Part shown: positions 39,701-51,700 of the stretch, piece by piece
Layout of the letters: every line of letters starts with the position of its first letter
How positions within the stretch are numbered: position 1 is the first letter of the stretch
The notes under the pieces: model-generated
Databases searched by the model: none
Told to the model about the DNA's origin: nothing
What the model saw: the letters and a program-made list of their open reading frames with translations, nothing else
From: Saccoglossus kowalevskii
Lineage: Eukaryota; Hemichordata; Enteropneusta; Harrimaniidae
Direction: 5' to 3'
Length of the DNA stretch: 56,490 nt
Assembly (NCBI RefSeq): GCF_000003605.2
Contig: NW_003158732.1
Span: 28,027-84,516, forward strand
Program-made: the position numbers and the translations under genes

Positions 39701-42700
39701 TGCTGTCTATATGTACTATATTACTTTATTTTAGCTGGAAATTAATTTTATATGAAAAACCTTTTTGGATGTTTAGTATGGGGTTTATTTTCACTGATTT
39801 TTGACGAGATGAATGTAAAACATAAGAAAAAATGTATATTCACTGGATTTTATTTTTACTGAATTATCCTTTCAGCAAAAATAGCCTAAATAAATTCTAA
39901 GCGAAAATAAAGTATTTTACAGAAGATAAAGCAGCAAATGTTGGCTCTTCTGGGATATAAAGTCTGAACAATTTGAAGGGTCACATATCACTCATGGGAT
40001 CCAACTCTGAAAACTAAATGAGGGCACAACTACAGACCAATGCCCAGGTGAATATATGCTAATAAGACAACCAATGAGACTTACCAGCTTAAAGACGTCA
40101 GTTTTCTGTGTATCACACACCACATGTGTGATTCTTTCTGAGTAGCATTCATCTACAACTCCACTGAATTTGACGATCACCTAATAATAACAAATATATG
40201 CAAGTTTGAATCAAAAAAAGTTACAAAGAATTTCTGTATGCTAAGGAATGTTGGCAGCAAAGATAGAAGTCACACAGTGTTTAGGAATTGACAACGGCAA
40301 AATTATTTTAAGAAATATATAAAGTTTGAACACAAGTCAAAAATAAGGGGCCATAACTGCATTCACTAAAACAAAATGGCCACGAGTCGGCCATTTTGAG
40401 TCTGTGCATTACAGACTATGAAGTTCAATGCACTCACCAAGTACAAAATCTGTTTTGTATGAACATGATCTTTTTACGCAATAGCAAAAATGAATTTTTA
40501 ACATTAAAAACAACCGCAATTTGGCCATCAAATGTATAAATATGCACATGTCAGACATGATGTATATGTAAAGTTTGTAGTTCCGGAACTGCATTCAATT
40601 AAAAAAAGGTCACCAGTAGGTAATTTTGAATATTGCGTTGGGGTATATGTTTTTCAATGTTTATACCAAGCTTGAAGTGAAACTTCCATACATATACATG
40701 ACCAAAATCTGATTCAGAAATGGTAGAAATGATGATTTTGGCATCTTGAAATCTGATCATTAAACAATTATATGAATTTGTGTGACATGATGTATGATTA
40801 TTATGAAAATTAGGTCATAATAAAATAGGGCAAAAAAATGTAAAAAATTCTATGGAAATATAATAAATGCTTCTTGAATTATAAAAATTACAATATTTAT
40901 ATGCAAGAATTTCAACCCCAATTCAACAAGACCGTGGCTGACTTCAACCAGCTGGACTATTCCTAATCCTATTCATTTGTTTCGACAAAGTGCCTAAAAA
41001 TATTCACACCTCTTTATTGTTAAGCAGTGATAGGATGTCAGACACGCAATGAAACTACTTTTGTTCTTGCGACAACCTTTGTCAATACTCCTTAAGAATA
41101 CGCCTGTGTCGCAAGTTTTCGACAATTAGCTGTTATCACCGTAAAACTGTTAAAGCGCAGTAGTCGTCGCGCTGCGCATGTTCGAAATTTGTGTTGATAA
41201 ACATTGATTCTCCCACAATCCAATGCGCTCTTCAAATGGAAATCACAAGTATGAGGTTTGCCCTGGGCGCAAATTGCACTAATTACTGCCGGTGACTCAT
41301 TCGATACCTTCCAATCACATGAAAATTACCCAATTAAAGCTTGGAAACGTGTCAGTTCGCACTCGTTGATCTGCGCAACAGTCAAAGTCGCCATCTTTGT
41401 TTATATGAGACCCATATATCTCGCACATGTGCAGCGCGACGACTACCGAGCTTTAAATTCTTTTTCAATGCTCAGTTTATCTTTTGAAAACAGCTAATTT
41501 CTTGATTTAAATAAAAATCATGTCGTTTTCCCACAGAAATAAATACCAAAAGATTGCACTACATTATCGTAAATCTCTTCCCTGTTGCATTCACCATGAA
41601 GTCACCGAACTGTCATTAACATATTTAAATGAGCTAAGGTAGTTTGAACACGTGGGCACCATCCAGCATTTCAGGGTTCTCCCCAGGGCTTTTTAGCGCC
41701 GAGGTCCGCGGCGCTATACCTGTGAATCTCGGCGCTTCACTTGGGACCTCGGCGCTATGTGTTCCCACCTCGGCGCTTGATTTCATATTTGACATGCCAA
41801 TATCAGATGTGAAAAAGCTTTGTTCGCCACGCCGGTCGGCCCCGACCGTCACTCAAAATTAGTGACCACCACGGAANNNNNNNNNNNNNNNNNNNNNNNN
41901 NNNNNNNNNNNNNNNNNNNNNNNNNNNNNNNNNNNNNNNNNNNNNNNNNNNNNNNNNNNNNNNNNNNNNNNNNNNNNNNNNNNNNNNNNNNNNNNNNNNN
42001 NNNNNNNNNNNNNNNNNNNNNNNNNNNNNNNNNNNNNNNNNNNNNNNNNNNNNNNNNNNNNNNNNNNNNNNNNNNNNNNNNNNNNNNNNNNNNNNNNNNN
42101 NNNNNNNNNNNNNNNNNNNNNNNNNNNNNNNNNNNNNNNNNNNNNNNNNNNNNNNNNNNNNNNNNNNNNNNNNNNNNNNNNNNNNNNNNNNNNNNNNNNN
42201 NNNNNNNNNNNNNNNNNNNNNNNNNNNNNNNNNNNNNNNNNNNNNNNNNNNNNNNNNNNNNNNNNNNNNNNNNNNNNNNNNNNNNNNNNNNNNNNNNNNN
42301 NNNNNNNNNNNNNNNNNNNNNNNNNNNNNNNNNNNNNNNNNNNNNNNNNNNNNNNNNNNNNNNNNNNNNNNNNNNNNNNNNNNNNNNNNNNNNNNNNNNN
42401 NNNNNNNNNNNNNNNNNNNNNNNNNNNNNNNNNNNNNNNNNNNNNNNNNNNNNNNNNNNNNNNNNNNNNNNNNNNNNNNNNNNNNNNNNNNNNNNNNNNN
42501 NNNNNNNNNNNNNNNNNNNNNNNNNNNNNNNNNNNNNNNNNNNNNNNNNNNNNNNNNNNNNNNNNNNNNNNNNNNNNNNNNNNNNNNNNNNNNNNNNNNN
42601 NNNNNNNNNNNNNNNNNNNNNNNNNNNNNNNNCCAAGTAAGTTATGTCACGTCGTAACTTTGATGATCGTTTTGAAGCTTTATTTGTTCGCTCATTACTG

Positions 42701-45700
42701 TAATGTAAACGTTTTAGAAGTTGATGGTACGAATAATAAATTACAACAATACGTCAATTAATTACGTGATCGATTTTTTGAAGGAGAATGTTTTTGGAGT
42801 GAATAAAATTATGAGATTCGTGAACATAAATCTGGCTTAACGTTTTGAATGCGTTTCCTTCAACGTTTTACAAAACAATTAAATTGCAACAATAATGTAT
42901 TTGTGTTTGTTTTTAATCTGTAGCATTTGTATTTCGAGAATGTTTCAAACTCTTCTAAATTGTGAAACATAATGTGTTGATTCCATTAAAAAAAATATTT
43001 GCCCTGTGACTGAGCTCACTAATATTCATAATTGTAAATAAGTTCTGTTAATCAATGAAGGAAAGAGATGTAAATGATATGCAAATTATTATGCAAATTA
43101 GCCCCGGCGCTATGCATTTTTTCTGGGGAGAACCCTGCATTTTGATTGGTTAATTAGCGACTTGACATATCTGGTCAAGGAACATGCTCGTGTGCATTCA
43201 AACAACATGATGGAAATCGTACTATTGCATCGATCGTTTACATGTGATCAAAATAATTCGCTTACTTGCATTTGATAACAATTCAACAAATTTATTTTTC
43301 GTGCGTTATTATAATCACTACTGAGTAATAATCAACAATTTCAACATTTCGAAAACAAGCTTCACTTGTGAGCCGTAGCATGGCCGGATTGCATTCAATC
43401 TGACCCCTAAATTGGAGTTACGCCTATATTCAAAAGATTGTACGGTGTATTGTTTATTTTGTGCATGTGTTGTGGAAAAATATGACCACTTCCCATTTAG
43501 TGATTGCAATATGTACGTAATAGAAACTGCACCCTGAACTTGAGCTGTTGAACCTAATTTTTAAATTGATACATTGCAATATAAACCGTGGTTTATATTA
43601 GGATTTTAACGGTACAGCTGAAACAAGTGTTATGCAAATTAGATAATTAATATGCCTGATAACCCAAAACTGTTCCTTCTAATTCTGGAAGACAAGCAAT
43701 TTATAGCTTCACAACTGATATACTTACCCTTTTCCATGTTTCAACCATAATTGGATCAATAATCCCCTGATACTCTATGATCAAGAATACACAACCAAGC
43801 AGGAAACAATCTGAGGGAACTAGAAAGAGAAAAGTCATCAAGAAACAAGCCAGTATAATCATTCACTTTCAACATTTAGAAAGGAATAAACAGGAGTAGG
43901 CATTAGGTAAATTTTCTTAACCAACAAACAGAGATTGTTCCACTACAGGGCAGCACACTAATACATGAACTTCATTGAAATAGTGGTAATATTTTATTGA
44001 TGCTGTATTCCTGAATTGAATTAGGAATGAACATACCATTCTGTGAGACGTCATGTCCATAATACTGTACTTGCTGTGGTGGCTGATGTACCATTGGCGG
44101 ATGTGGGGCTGAAAACCCACCATCCATTCGTGAATGTCCTGACTGACCTGGCACTGGGTACCTCTGTTGTTGTTGTTGTTGTTGTTGTTGTTGCTGCTGC
44201 TGCTGTTGCTGAGCTGAGGCACGCCCGAGGGCTGCTAATACCTGAGACATATCACGCCTTTCTTGACCAGGCGGTGACTTCATCATCATTTGCGACATTT
44301 GCGCATTGTTTGTAATATTCCTTAAAGTCCTCATTTCAGGCATATCCATGGCATTCGTTTGAAGATGCCCGAATGGCCCTGGCCCCATTTCACCAGTTTC
44401 TCGCATTCCCTGTTGGTGCATACGTTCCTGTTGCAATTGCATCTGATGTTGCAGCTGTTGTTGCTGCTGCTGTTGAAGTTGTTGTTGCTGCAGCTGCTGC
44501 TGTGTTTTACCCCGTGGTCGTCTCTGTCTTGGCTGTTTTGGCTGACCTCTACCCCGCGGACGCATCTGTATCTGCTGCATTTGTTGCTGTTGCATTAAAA
44601 ACTGAAACTGATTACCAGTCTGCATCTGAAAGCGCATTGGAATATTATTCATAATGTTTGGATTGGGAACTGGAACTCCAGGAGGTGGCTGCGACAACAT
44701 ACTCATAGATTCAATTGTTCTAGGTTTTTCAGGGACTGGTAGTTGCTTTGGTACTGGTATAGGTATTGGAATTGGTATCGGCTCTGGTTCCTGTATAGGT
44801 TCAGGTTCCGGTTCTGGTTCTGGTTCTGGTTCTGGAGTTGGTGGTTTAGGTGGAACTATCAACATGGGATGATACTTTTTTTCATCCTGCTTTCCTTTGT
44901 TGTTTATACTGTCAGACACCCAGTCTGGCATCACAATTTTTATTTTCTCTCCATGTTGCATAGCAGTGTCATACTTTGTCTGTAAAAAAATATATTCAAT
45001 ATATGAATGAGATCATGAAATAGAATTCAACTTGCTTATCATACGAGTTTAATCCATTTGAATGCAGAAATATGGTACAAATATATTGGACAAACAAAAC
45101 AGAGCAAAAACATCTGGTTGCTTGTACATTCTGACTAAATAATGACCACATACACCTACTTTCCCATTGGCTACAGATATTTATCAAATATTTTTCAAAA
45201 AAAAACAAGTCGTGCATGGCACAGTCCCAGTTAGTTCCAGTGATCTGTTTAAAACAAAATGGTCATTATAGTCGGCCATCCATTTTGAATTTGTTCCAAA
45301 AACAACAACAAAAATGCACCAGGGTGTAATGTTGTCCAATGTTTGTACAGTTCCGCAATGGCAGAAATGCTTGATTTTTATGAATTTTTAACATTACAAT
45401 GGTCAAATGAATTTAGGCGAGGGTTCTCCGAACCCGCCTATTCACATAGTTCATACCCACCATTGACTCCGGTCAGTCAAAATGACTATTTTGAGCAAAC
45501 AGAAAAAATGATGAAAGTCTTTTCACAGTTCGGGATGAAAACAAACTCAACACCCTAGTTAAGACCCAAAAAGGGGTGGCGTCTTACCTTGCCTGTGCTG
45601 TCCCCGGAGCAAGAAGTCAAAATGCTGCTACGGTGACAGGGTTCGATGTGCCTGAGAAAGCTAGACCCCAACCCAATTCTGGGGGGTAGTAAGCTTTCGA

Positions 45701-48700
45701 AGTAAAGACCAAAACAGTTCTGCATGAGGGCATAGGCCGCAAAGCGGGACCTGGGAGCTTCCAGGGGAGTGCTGATGGTAGAGAAATCTATCCGCATAAA
45801 ATGTCGGACTGACTTAGTGCCTATGCGCAGGGACCCTAGCGGTCGTTCGGGCTGGGTCAGCAAACCAAGACTGACCAGCCTAGAGAGACCCTTTTCAATG
45901 AATTCGGTGTCTCTTAGGTGGTAGTTGATAGAGACGTTCTGCGTTCACCAGAAGCCTGCCCTCCATGTGTGCTCGATGGGGGGTGACGCTAGCACTAGCT
46001 AGTTAGCAATCGCACAGACCTCATGCGCTCTGTGCAAGCTCTGTGTCGAGGAAGTTAAAGTATTATAGACCTCTAATACAGTCACAGTAAACCACCTGGT
46101 TATGAAAGTTGGGGAGGCTGGCCTATCCTGCCTGCCTGGGCCATAACACAAAGATGTGTGCCTGGCACCCCGTTCCAAATCCTTAGTACGGTTTGGTGGC
46201 AACTCCGTGCTCAAACCGAGTAGAGAAGCAATTCCTCCTGACCCTCCGGGCAGACAAAATTTGCCAGCCTGGAGATGACGATCGGATGAGGAGCGTGTCC
46301 TGGGAGTCCCAGTTGGGCGGCTCCCTTGTATGGGGTCTTGGAGTCAGGAAAGCAGTAAATAGTCTCCTAATAATAGGACAATCAGCTATTCTTGTTCCCG
46401 TACATTTTGAGTGGTGGGGACAAGGCAGACCGGTAGCCAACGATCGCTGCATAGGACAAACCCACTTCGTCAAACATGTGGACAAAGGAGCCTGCTACCT
46501 GGCCAAAAGAGGGATGGTATCGATCAATCTCCCTTCCGCTACACTAACCAGTGTATGCTCGCAGCCTAGAAATGTAGACTGCATTGGTGGAATCCCTGTT
46601 TGCCCTGGCCAAGACATTGTCAGCCCGCTCAGACGGCAGGTCCGGTAAGTCCGGAAGCACTGCTGGTGTTCTGACTAGCATTTCCAACAGAAGTGGAAAC
46701 TAGGCCTTACTTGGCCAATTGGGTGCAACCCATGATAATATGCGGGTGTGCCCCTGTCGAAGTTTTACCCGGTGAACTAGCGGGAAGGGAGGAAAGGCGT
46801 ACACAACTAAGTGGGTTCACGGGGTTAGCAAAGCGACCCTAGCCCAGGCTCCTGGAGTCAGCAGAAGTGTTACGTGATAGCTTAGCGTTCCGGGGTGCGG
46901 CAAACCGGTCCAACCTTGGACAGTCCTACAACTAAAACAGCCTGGAGGCTAAAACACTAGGGTATCAGCCACTCTGTGTTCTGGAGACAGAGCCGTCCTG
47001 AAAGGGAGTCGCCAGACTGTTCCTCACCCCTGGAAGGTGGTGTGCGGTTAGCTCCACATTGTATTCCAGGCACCAAAGGAGGATTTGCTCTACTAGGACT
47101 GACAACGATGGAATGCCCCCCCCCTCCTTCTCCCTTCCCATAGGAGAGCTCAGCGTTATAACAAGCGTTATACCGGGCGGCTGCGTAGTGCGGCCTGGGG
47201 AACGACCCTTTGAACTGAGGTCATCATTCTGATGATCCGCATTAGTTCTCGGAGGGAAACTGAAGGAACACTGACTAGGCATTCGGCTAGGCTGCTCAGC
47301 ACTAAGCAACACGCTTGATAAGCCAAGCTTACCTCTGTGTCAAAACTCCATTCCCAGGTACACCAACTGCGCGTTGGGTCGAGGGGATACTTGTCGATTT
47401 ACTAACAAGCCCAACTGGTGAAGTAAATCCTGTGTTAGCCTGATGCGTTTGGCTATTACCCCTTGCCTGGGTTGTTAGTAACCAGTAGTCTGGGTACAGA
47501 TTGAAGTGTACCGACATCTGGTGAAGCAGCAGCACTACCTGTTTCATCACTCGAGTGAACACGTAGGGCGCTGTGCCTAACCCGAACAGGGGAGCACCCA
47601 AAATTCGAATACTTGGCCCAGCTGGGCAATTCGAAGGAGATGGCAACTCGCTGGGTGCATCGGTATGTGCTTAAGTCTAGTGGGGCTAGCCAGTCGAAAC
47701 GGTAAATGGAGAGGAGAACCATGAATGGTGTCTCCATGTGGAACCGATCGAGGAGCACGTACTGATTCAGTCTGCCTAGGTCCAGAACTGGACGCCCGCC
47801 ACTTGTAGATTTGGTACTGCGAACACATTTGGGTAGAAGCCTGGACTTAGTTCCGACTGATGTATGGCGCCTTTTCCCAGCAAACTGCTACTTCCTGTCT
47901 GATTGAGTCCGCTGGGGAAATGGAGATTTCAGCAGTATCCTGTAACAGGATGCCACCACCTGGAAAGGTCCAGGGATCGGTCACCCGCTGTTTCCAAACA
48001 ACAGGGATACAACAACAACAACAGGGATATGTGGCCATGAGTTCAGCAGTTGCGAGGGGGGTGCAGTTGTGAGGGGGGTGCTCCCTTCCCCATGAGGCGA
48101 GTTCCCCAAGGCCTGAAGTAGTCACTAAGTTGTGACCTGGCCACTCGCCGAACACATGCCTGACCCCCACCCCACCACACCCCCCGGCTGCAGAGGTGAG
48201 CGTCAAACACGCTTCCCCCGCTGCCGGGTAGACGTCCGCCCAGGGAGGGTGAGGAGCCACCACCTGGCTCTTTCCTCCCTGGGAGCACGCCACTACATTC
48301 CCCTCCCATGGAAGGGTATAAGCGCTTGCCTCCTGGCTGACTCTGGCTAGCGGACGACGCCTTAGGGCGTTGTGTTTTCTGTGCTTGGGGTGCCCTCCGC
48401 TTGCCCTTGGCAGGGCCAACTGGCTAGCGGATTCGATCTGAACCCGCTGGTTCATTGCACTCCGAAGTTCCGTGACTGTACCCACCATTCCCTGAACAAA
48501 GAGGGTGGAGGATGTCCAGTCTGCGTCACTGAGGTGGGACGTACCCCGACTCAGCTTGTCGGCGAAAACACGTGCGTCTAAGGCCGCGTCTCGTAGCACA
48601 GTTTTGGCATCGGCCAAGAGAGCCAGGTGACACTAGGGGGTGTCGCACGTGGATGTGCAGTGGCCCACCAGTAAAAATGTTGCTTGGTCTAGGAGGCTGG

Positions 48701-51700
48701 TGCGTTCTGCCTCCAAGGTCTACGGAGTCCTGGGCGCGCACAATAATGCACTCAAGCAACTCTGCCCTCAGGGCTGAATGGGACGTCTTTGATTGGCAAG
48801 GACGCCCATGGAACGCGGCTGCCCCCTTTGCCCAGTTTGCTAAATTCGTGGTACCAAGGTCTGGGGAAGGAGCCTTGGAATCCGGTTGGGGGCGTTTTGG
48901 TCTCATCCCACGCTATGGGGTCTGATCCCGAAACCACACCAACCGGGTAGCGTTTGGTCCAGCGGGAAGTGTTGCCTAATGTTTTCCCCACCCAGGGGCT
49001 TTAAGCGTTACATCCTCTGCGGCTGACCAATGCCGCCCATCAACACCGTTTGCGTGCTCTGCGCCCCACTCCGCACTCGGACGGACAGGGAGAGACGTGC
49101 CGGCGGCGTTGCTTTGGATCCCGACGCCCGTGATCCCATAAGGGTTGAAGCAACCTTAGGTGGTCGCCTTAGGATCAAGGGTGGGGGTATTTACATCGTA
49201 TCACTGGGATAGATGATACTCAGCATCACCCCAAAAGCGTGGCTCACCGAGTCATATCCGTCACAAGCGAACTGCGTCTTCTTTCACTTTAAATATGTGG
49301 GAGGGAGTGTGTTCATGACAGGGTCGGTTCCCTCTGGGGACGCCCGTGGATTGGAAAGAAGGGAGTCAAAACCCACAGCAGAGACCGGACACAAAGATAA
49401 ATTCATTACCGTTCTACCGTTACCGCGTGATGAACCCTAGCTGGCTGAAAGTAGGAGGGGTCAACGTGTGCCCAGCCCTGAAAGCCCTGCCCCAAGATCG
49501 GAGGCTTGGCTGCGGTCCCCCGTTGGCATTCAGTGCCCGAGGCCCCAGAGGAGGCCCGGTACAATTAGCCTGAGCCTTGGCCTCCCCCCAAAATAGTGGG
49601 AGAGCCGCGGCTGGGAATGGGGGTTCCCCGGAAGAGACGTGTTTGAATGCAAACATGCTTTCGTGTTTCGTCCTGCTTGCCCACCGATTGAACACAGAGG
49701 AGACAGCTCGCTCCGACTGCGTCTGATCTACCCGGCCTGCCAGGGACGCAATTGCCCCGACAGTCCTTCGACCAAAGCCCTCAACTCGGAGGCAAACCCG
49801 GCGCCGTGCGAGGAAGGGTCCACAAAGGGACCCGCAACGGGCCCCATAGGAGAAAAGCCTCCAGGGGCACAGCCTCGCTGCAACCGGTAAAATCGGGTAA
49901 GCCACAGCCTGAAAAAACAGACAGTGAGGATGCCCTCCAATCAGCGGGGGAGATCGAGAAAAATATCGGTACCTTCACCATCGGGCCTCCGACTCGACGT
50001 CCCGGTACACGAAGCACTGGTAGCCGAGTGTGAGGACTTTCCACTCATGCAAAACACGCAAATCACTTTAACCGATTTGTTTACTGGACGCGCGACCTTG
50101 CTGTGACGCAGTCGGTCTCAGCGATTTTGATGGCTCTGAGAGAAAATCTCAGGCCTCAGAACTCCAGTGAAAAAACACACACCTTCACGCAAAAACCCCG
50201 AACACAACTACGACAAAGTATCTCGGATGCGGATTCTATGCTGGTAAATTCTGAATAAAACCACTGCACAGTCGACTAGAAACACAAGGAGACCGAAAAG
50301 AAAACGGCAGCGAGCTCTGGTGCTGTCATTACATCTATATATTGCTAAATACATTGTCAATAAAAGACGACATGCATGAGGAAAAACGAAATACAGTTGC
50401 CGCCATGAAAACCAACTGGTTACGTAGTGGCGCCGGATTTTAATTTCTTTGTTGTGAAAAATACTACACACAAAGGGGAAAACGGCACGAGGGTAAAAAA
50501 GACAAGGAAAACTTATCCTACCAGCTACAATGTCGGATGCCGTGCAGCGGCAACAACCCAAGCTAGAAACCCGAACAGGAAAAAGCAACAGAGCCAGGCA
50601 GAGCCGCTCAGAATCATTCCCGGCGAGGCAGAGATGAAAAAAAGAGTGATTGTACGGCCGTTTATGGCGCTGCCATATGGCCTCGGTCACGCGGGTTCGT
50701 GACGTAAGGGGTAAAAGAATCTTGGGGTTATGGGGCTTCCCCTGACCTACATTCTATCTCTCCGTCACCGACAGAATCGCTGATTAATGTCTACAGTTCA
50801 AAATAGTCATTTTCACTGACCGGAGTCTATGGTGGGTAATTGAACGTAGTGAATAATCGTGCATATGTGAAACGTATATGTGATGTATTATGTATATCTT
50901 AGGTTGGAAAATGTTTGGTCAAAGAATATAGCGCTGGAGATATAGCACTGGAACCAAATTTGTTAAAGCAAAATGAAATCCAATACAGCAACATAAAGGC
51001 AAATTTGACTATAAATACTTACACCTTCAGCAGTCGGTACTATGAGATGTGTGCATTGTGCGGTTAAATTCAGCTGACATTTACCACCAAAGAAAGTGAT
51101 CATAGCCCATAGTTTATCACGATCTTCATCAGCAATCTAGTAAAACAATATAGGTAAAAATAATTGTATTGCATCTTTAGAAATATTATAATGTGTGTGA
51201 TTGTTTGTGTTTTATATTATTATTCAATGTTTCTAAAAAGGAAGTACTGGTAGTGAAAACGCCTGAACAATTTCATGAAGGAGAAAACAATACGACTTGA
51301 ATAATGGATGTTTCAAAGTTTTCATAACAGATTGACCGATACTCACTTGCGATGGACATGCTACAACACCACTGAATATCTGAGTTGATTCGGGAACAAA
51401 GGCAGCAAATGGAAGCAGACATCTACATTTAATAGACATGAACACCCACTTTGACTGTAAGAAGGCAAACAAAACTCTGCTATCAATGTTGAAAACACAT
51501 ACCTTGGTGTGGTACAGTGATAAACTGTAAATTACTTTATTTTTACTTGAAATTAATTTGTAACTATGATTCAGTGAAAATAAACTTCATACAAGACTGA
51601 AAAAAACGTCTTTTCGGCAAAAATTAATAATGGCTAAAATAAAGTTTTTTACAGTAGTGAGTATGCCTCACATCAGGTCATGGAAATAATTGGTTAATGA

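Larger units (their letters stand above)
45439..50855 (-). mobile_element. DIRS-like tyrosine-recombinase retrotransposon, decayed, about 5.4 kb
   Basis: Bounded by ~57-bp imperfect inverted repeats: the left contains ACTCCGGTCAGTCAAAATGA (45468-45487) and the right its complement at about 50798-50855. Inverted termini are characteristic of the DIRS group. The inside is strikingly GC-rich against AT-rich flanks. On the minus strand, in order, I read gag-like, reverse transcriptase, RNase H and tyrosine recombinase N-terminal remnants, each broken by stops and frameshifts. It lies in PAXIP1 intron 4, in the same orientation as the host gene, and is clearly inactive. It is a cellular retrotransposon, not a virus. 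Confidence 0.8.

Noticed and set aside
41803-42761. Long frames made mostly of X
   Set aside because: They cross the 756-N gap and have no real coding sequence.
44043-44985. Plus-strand frames rich in Val, Leu or Gly opposite PAXIP1 exon 5
   Set aside because: Shadows of the glutamine and Pro-Glu/Pro-Ile codon repeats on the minus strand.
45642-45660. GGGTTCGATG stretch resembling a tRNA T-arm
   Set aside because: No acceptor, D-arm or anticodon arm can be folded around it; it lies inside the DIRS element.
47847-48617. 256-codon minus-strand ORF as an intact gene
   Set aside because: It fuses a gag-like end, low-complexity GC-rich sequence and the first reverse-transcriptase block through frameshifts; it is a decayed transposon piece.
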